Part shown: positions 61,564 through 64,000 of the stretch, piece after piece
How the letters are laid out: each line of letters opens with the position of its first letter
Position numbering within the stretch: position 1 is the first letter of the stretch
From: Candidatus Poribacteria bacterium
GTDB taxonomy: Bacteria > Poribacteria > WGA-4E > WGA-3G
DNA: 64,000 nt
Direction: 5' to 3'
NCBI GenBank assembly: GCA_022826805.1
Contig: JAJDUH010000079.1
Span: 124,001 to 188,000 of the forward strand
Notes under the pieces: model-generated
The model's input: the letters and a program-made list of their open reading frames with translations, nothing else
The model's database searches: none
Told to the model about the DNA's origin: nothing
Made by a program: the position numbers and the translations under genes

Positions 61564-63882
61564 ATGGACTCCTGGCCAAACCAAGAAGCACTCAATAAAG
61601 CATTGAACATATACCGCACGTACATGCGCGCATTCATTATCTTTTATCTAAAAAAGATTCCGGGTGAGAAGGTTGAAAGCGTAGTCATGGATTCGTTGGA
61701 CAAGGCAAACCAATATGATCGTGCTGATGAAATTGAACGTGAGTTGGAACAATCCGATCGTGATATTAAATCCATAATTGACATTAATGATTTTCCACAT
61801 CTCATTCACCAGAATTGGGGCAGAGTTTTTGAAAAACCTCTCAAGGACGATAAGGACTTTCGGAATCAGCTTTGGCTTATAAAAACACGACGAGATAAGG
61901 ATGTTGCACATCCACCTGAAGACGATGCCGAATCCGAATCTACTCGGGTGCATCTGTTTCTCATTGCTGAAGTTCTCCGCAAAATCAATAGGACGGATAA
62001 ACAGTGTGAAGTCGAAGCCATCCGAGATGAGCTCTTTTCTGATAATACCCCCGAACGCCTTGCAGAAACAGAAAAACGTTTAAAGACTGCAGAAACAGAA
62101 AATGCTGAATATAAGAAAGCCCTTGCGGAAGCGGAGGAACGCTTGGCAACTGCGAAGGCAGAGAAGAAAGAATACGAACAAAAAAACACTGAACTTTCAG
62201 AACGGGTAGATGCGAAAGAGAAACAACGTAAGAAATTAGATAGGCAGCTGAAGAATGCAAAAGCGGGAAATGACAAACTTAAAAGGGACCTGGCGGACAC
62301 AAAACGACGTTTGGAAAAATCCGAAGCAGCACAAGCTGACTATAAGGAGCGTTGTGAAACTACGGATGAGAGACTAAAGGAAACGAAATCAGAGTTGGCA
62401 ATCGTATCAGGTCAATTTTCAGATGTGAAAGCAGAGAAAGAACATATTGGGACGCGTCTCGCAGCCGTGCAAGACCTATTCACGACAGCGACGCTTGAGA
62501 AACCAGAAATTCGATCCATATTTCCTCCCCTTGATGCTAATGCCTCTGTCCGGATACTTGACCGACGCGGTGTGGACAAGAAAAATTACCTTTTAGAATT
62601 GATGGAACAGAAGCAGCCTACTCTCATTTATGTTCAGAGTGAAGAGATGGTTGATCTGTTATTGGAACGTGTTCTGCCAGAAAAAGTAGACCTTATCGAA
62701 AAGCATGGTGAACAGACCTCTGAGACAGAAGAGATGGAAATTTTGAAGAGACTTGAAAATGCGGAATTAGTTGCTGTTGTTTCAGATACTACATTTTCTA
62801 CAATGGCACGGTCACACTGCGTTGAACACTTTGTTTTCTGTCATCTTGCTCCAGATTTAGATGAATTCTTTGAGCGGTGTCAATCTGCTTTTGCATCAGA
62901 AAAAAATGCTTATCTGCATCTCATTTACGAAAGTGAACAGGATATAAAAGAAATAACGAAAAAGTATCTGGATGAGCCAACATTGAGAAAATTGTACGAA
63001 AAATTTAGAGACTGTACACCGATGGTTGGAAAGTTTATTAAGCCTGATGATCTTTATAGTGAACTTTGTAAACAGAGCGAATTGAAGAATATGACAAAAT
63101 TAGGGATTGAGACAAGTTTTTCTATTTTTGGAGAGTTAGGGTTCTTGGAACAAAACGAAGAAGGCATAAAGCGCGTATCGCCACCCTCAACAAAAACGCA
63201 GTTGGAAAAATCGGGAACTTATTGTAGAGGGGAGAAACTGAAAAAGGAGATAGCGAATTCTCCAGCGTTTCAATATGAGCAGTCAATTGAACAAATCTGG
63301 GAAAAAATATTGGAGAAACTGGACGTGGATGGCGAGCAGATATTGCGCGAAGTTAACACTGATGAGATGTACTCGAGCGTTTCAGAAATACAGGGTGATC
63401 AGCAACGGACGGAGACGGTTGAAAATGACAGCGAGTCGGATGTGGGAGATAGTGAGGCAAATCAGGTACCTAAACCTGAACGCGCGAATGCTAAGGTAAC
63501 TGAGGAACAGCTTAGGGAAATCCAGTCTCGGAGCGCATCCGGTGAGTCAAATAGTGAACTTGCGAAGGAATTCAACTTATCGCTTCCTGCTATAAGGTTT
63601 GTCGCTGAAACAACCGAGGGCACCCGCAACGAGATAGCGGTGAAGGTTGTCGAACTTCGAATTAACAAGGAAGGTTCGAGACCTATAGCGTGGGAGAAGA
63701 TCCGCGAAGAACTCGGTTTGCATAACGACCATTTCCACCTGGTTATTCGGCATTCCGAGGGATACTTCAACGCAGTTATTGAGCGGATTAAGTCCCTCAA
63801 ATCCGCTGACGGAGGGTGGGAATATAACGGCAAGCTCTCGGTATTAACGGGTATTGAGGACATTGAGAATTACCTTGAGTAA
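61564..63882 (+). CDS. HEPN (Swt1-type) - coiled coil - helicase-C-like - HTH protein
   Basis: A 772-residue protein with an unusual layout. Residues 1-145 resemble the Swt1-type HEPN domain, whose RNase motif R-x(4-6)-H appears as RRDKDVAHP (Arg110, His116). Residues 165-300 are a long coiled coil rich in Glu/Lys/Ala. Residues 310-480 resemble the second RecA-like lobe of SF2 helicases: LIYVQSEEMVDLLLERV, AELVAVVSDTTF, EHFVFCHLAPDLDEFFERCQSAFAS; no ATP-binding first lobe exists. Near the C terminus (about 640-690) EEQLREIQSRSASGESNSELAKEFNLSLPAIR is a helix-turn-helix, followed by another basic helical part. AAGG precedes the ATG. Function unknown; a defence or nucleic-acid-stress role is inferred from the HEPN domain. 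Confidence 0.7.
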   Translation: MDSWPNQEALNKALNIYRTYMRAFIIFYLKKIPGEKVESVVMDSLDKANQYDRADEIERELEQSDRDIKSIIDINDFPHLIHQNWGRVFEKPLKDDKDFRNQLWLIKTRRDKDVAHPPEDDAESESTRVHLFLIAEVLRKINRTDKQCEVEAIRDELFSDNTPERLAETEKRLKTAETENAEYKKALAEAEERLATAKAEKKEYEQKNTELSERVDAKEKQRKKLDRQLKNAKAGNDKLKRDLADTKRRLEKSEAAQADYKERCETTDERLKETKSELAIVSGQFSDVKAEKEHIGTRLAAVQDLFTTATLEKPEIRSIFPPLDANASVRILDRRGVDKKNYLLELMEQKQPTLIYVQSEEMVDLLLERVLPEKVDLIEKHGEQTSETEEMEILKRLENAELVAVVSDTTFSTMARSHCVEHFVFCHLAPDLDEFFERCQSAFASEKNAYLHLIYESEQDIKEITKKYLDEPTLRKLYEKFRDCTPMVGKFIKPDDLYSELCKQSELKNMTKLGIETSFSIFGELGFLEQNEEGIKRVSPPSTKTQLEKSGTYCRGEKLKKEIANSPAFQYEQSIEQIWEKILEKLDVDGEQILREVNTDEMYSSVSEIQGDQQRTETVENDSESDVGDSEANQVPKPERANAKVTEEQLREIQSRSASGESNSELAKEFNLSLPAIRFVAETTEGTRNEIAVKVVELRINKEGSRPIAWEKIREELGLHNDHFHLVIRHSEGYFNAVIERIKSLKSADGGWEYNGKLSVLTGIEDIENYLE

Positions 63883-64000
63883 GTAAAAAGGTTTAGGGTT
63901 ACCTTTGCGATGATGGATGTGTGAAGTGAATGTCAGTTTTCTTTGATTGGAAAGCGTCCTGGACGGATCCGTTCAACCCAACCTACGATGAAGTCTTTTC
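63883..64000. repeat. Intergenic end with partial GTTGGGTT element
   Basis: The right end AACCCAACCTACG of the GTTGGGTT family is at 63975-63987. The left end is not seen in the window. Confidence 0.5.

Noticed and set aside
61564..63882. A DEAD-box or RecQ helicase assignment
   Set aside because: Only the second-lobe-like region is present; Walker A and DEAD motifs are missing, so helicase activity is not claimed.

Overview
Taxonomy (inference from gene content only): the window looks like a Gram-negative, heterotrophic, environmental bacterium. lpxB and lpxK point to a lipid A outer membrane, and tatA and an HtrA protease to a periplasm. The mix of five secreted LamG-domain proteins, a PhyH dioxygenase, a Gfo/Idh/MocA oxidoreductase, a TIM-barrel isomerase, FG-GAP/UnbV and TPR proteins, an ECF sigma factor with a long C-terminal extension, and many short hairpin repeats resembles Candidatus Poribacteria or a neighbouring PVC/FCB-type lineage. 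No rRNA or tRNA is present to settle it. Several promoters fit the standard sigma-70 consensus (TTGACA-17-TATAAT upstream of serA).

Layout. 0-10.8 kb: two tandem HAD hydrolases (the first cut by the window edge), a WD40 protein, a LamG protein, a HicB antitoxin with a broken hicA, a LarA-like racemase and an FAA hydrolase on the minus strand; then argC, lpxB and lpxK on the plus strand, with divergent promoters between the FAA hydrolase gene and argC. 10.8-22.9 kb (minus): a large membrane protein, a TIM-barrel isomerase, a cyclase/AAA/TPR signalling protein, a TPR protein, an HtrA protease, an M28 peptidase and a Crp/Fnr regulator.

23.5-33.2 kb (minus) is a compact defence island: a 1434-residue STAND NTPase with an N-terminal Cap4-like nuclease domain (Avs-like), a PIN RNase, a Type III-like DNA methyltransferase, a HicA-HicB module with its own promoter, and a Type III-like helicase-nuclease. 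Neighbouring genes overlap by a few bases at three of its joints. 33.8-50.5 kb (mostly housekeeping, minus): glycosyltransferase, MoxR ATPase, a DUF3857/transglutaminase protein with a degenerate caspase-like N terminus, moaC, an FGGY kinase, trxB, a coiled-coil membrane protein, two methyltransferases with a cupin, two tandem LamG genes, an UnbV/FG-GAP protein paired with a TPR lipoprotein, a CMD protein and tatA.

50.8-63.9 kb (plus): serA, an ATP-grasp-like/PhyH pair, a LamG - ECF-sigma-with-TPR - LamG cluster, a Gfo/Idh oxidoreductase, a methyltransferase, and a HEPN / coiled-coil / helicase-C-like / HTH protein that looks like a second defence-type gene.

The spaces between genes are packed with families of short structured repeats: hairpins with constant flanks and covarying stems, a 16-bp palindrome family, terminal-inverted-repeat elements, and a leader repeat that places a Shine-Dalgarno and TTG start directly in front of genes. 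No tRNA, rRNA, CRISPR array, transposase or prophage gene was seen.
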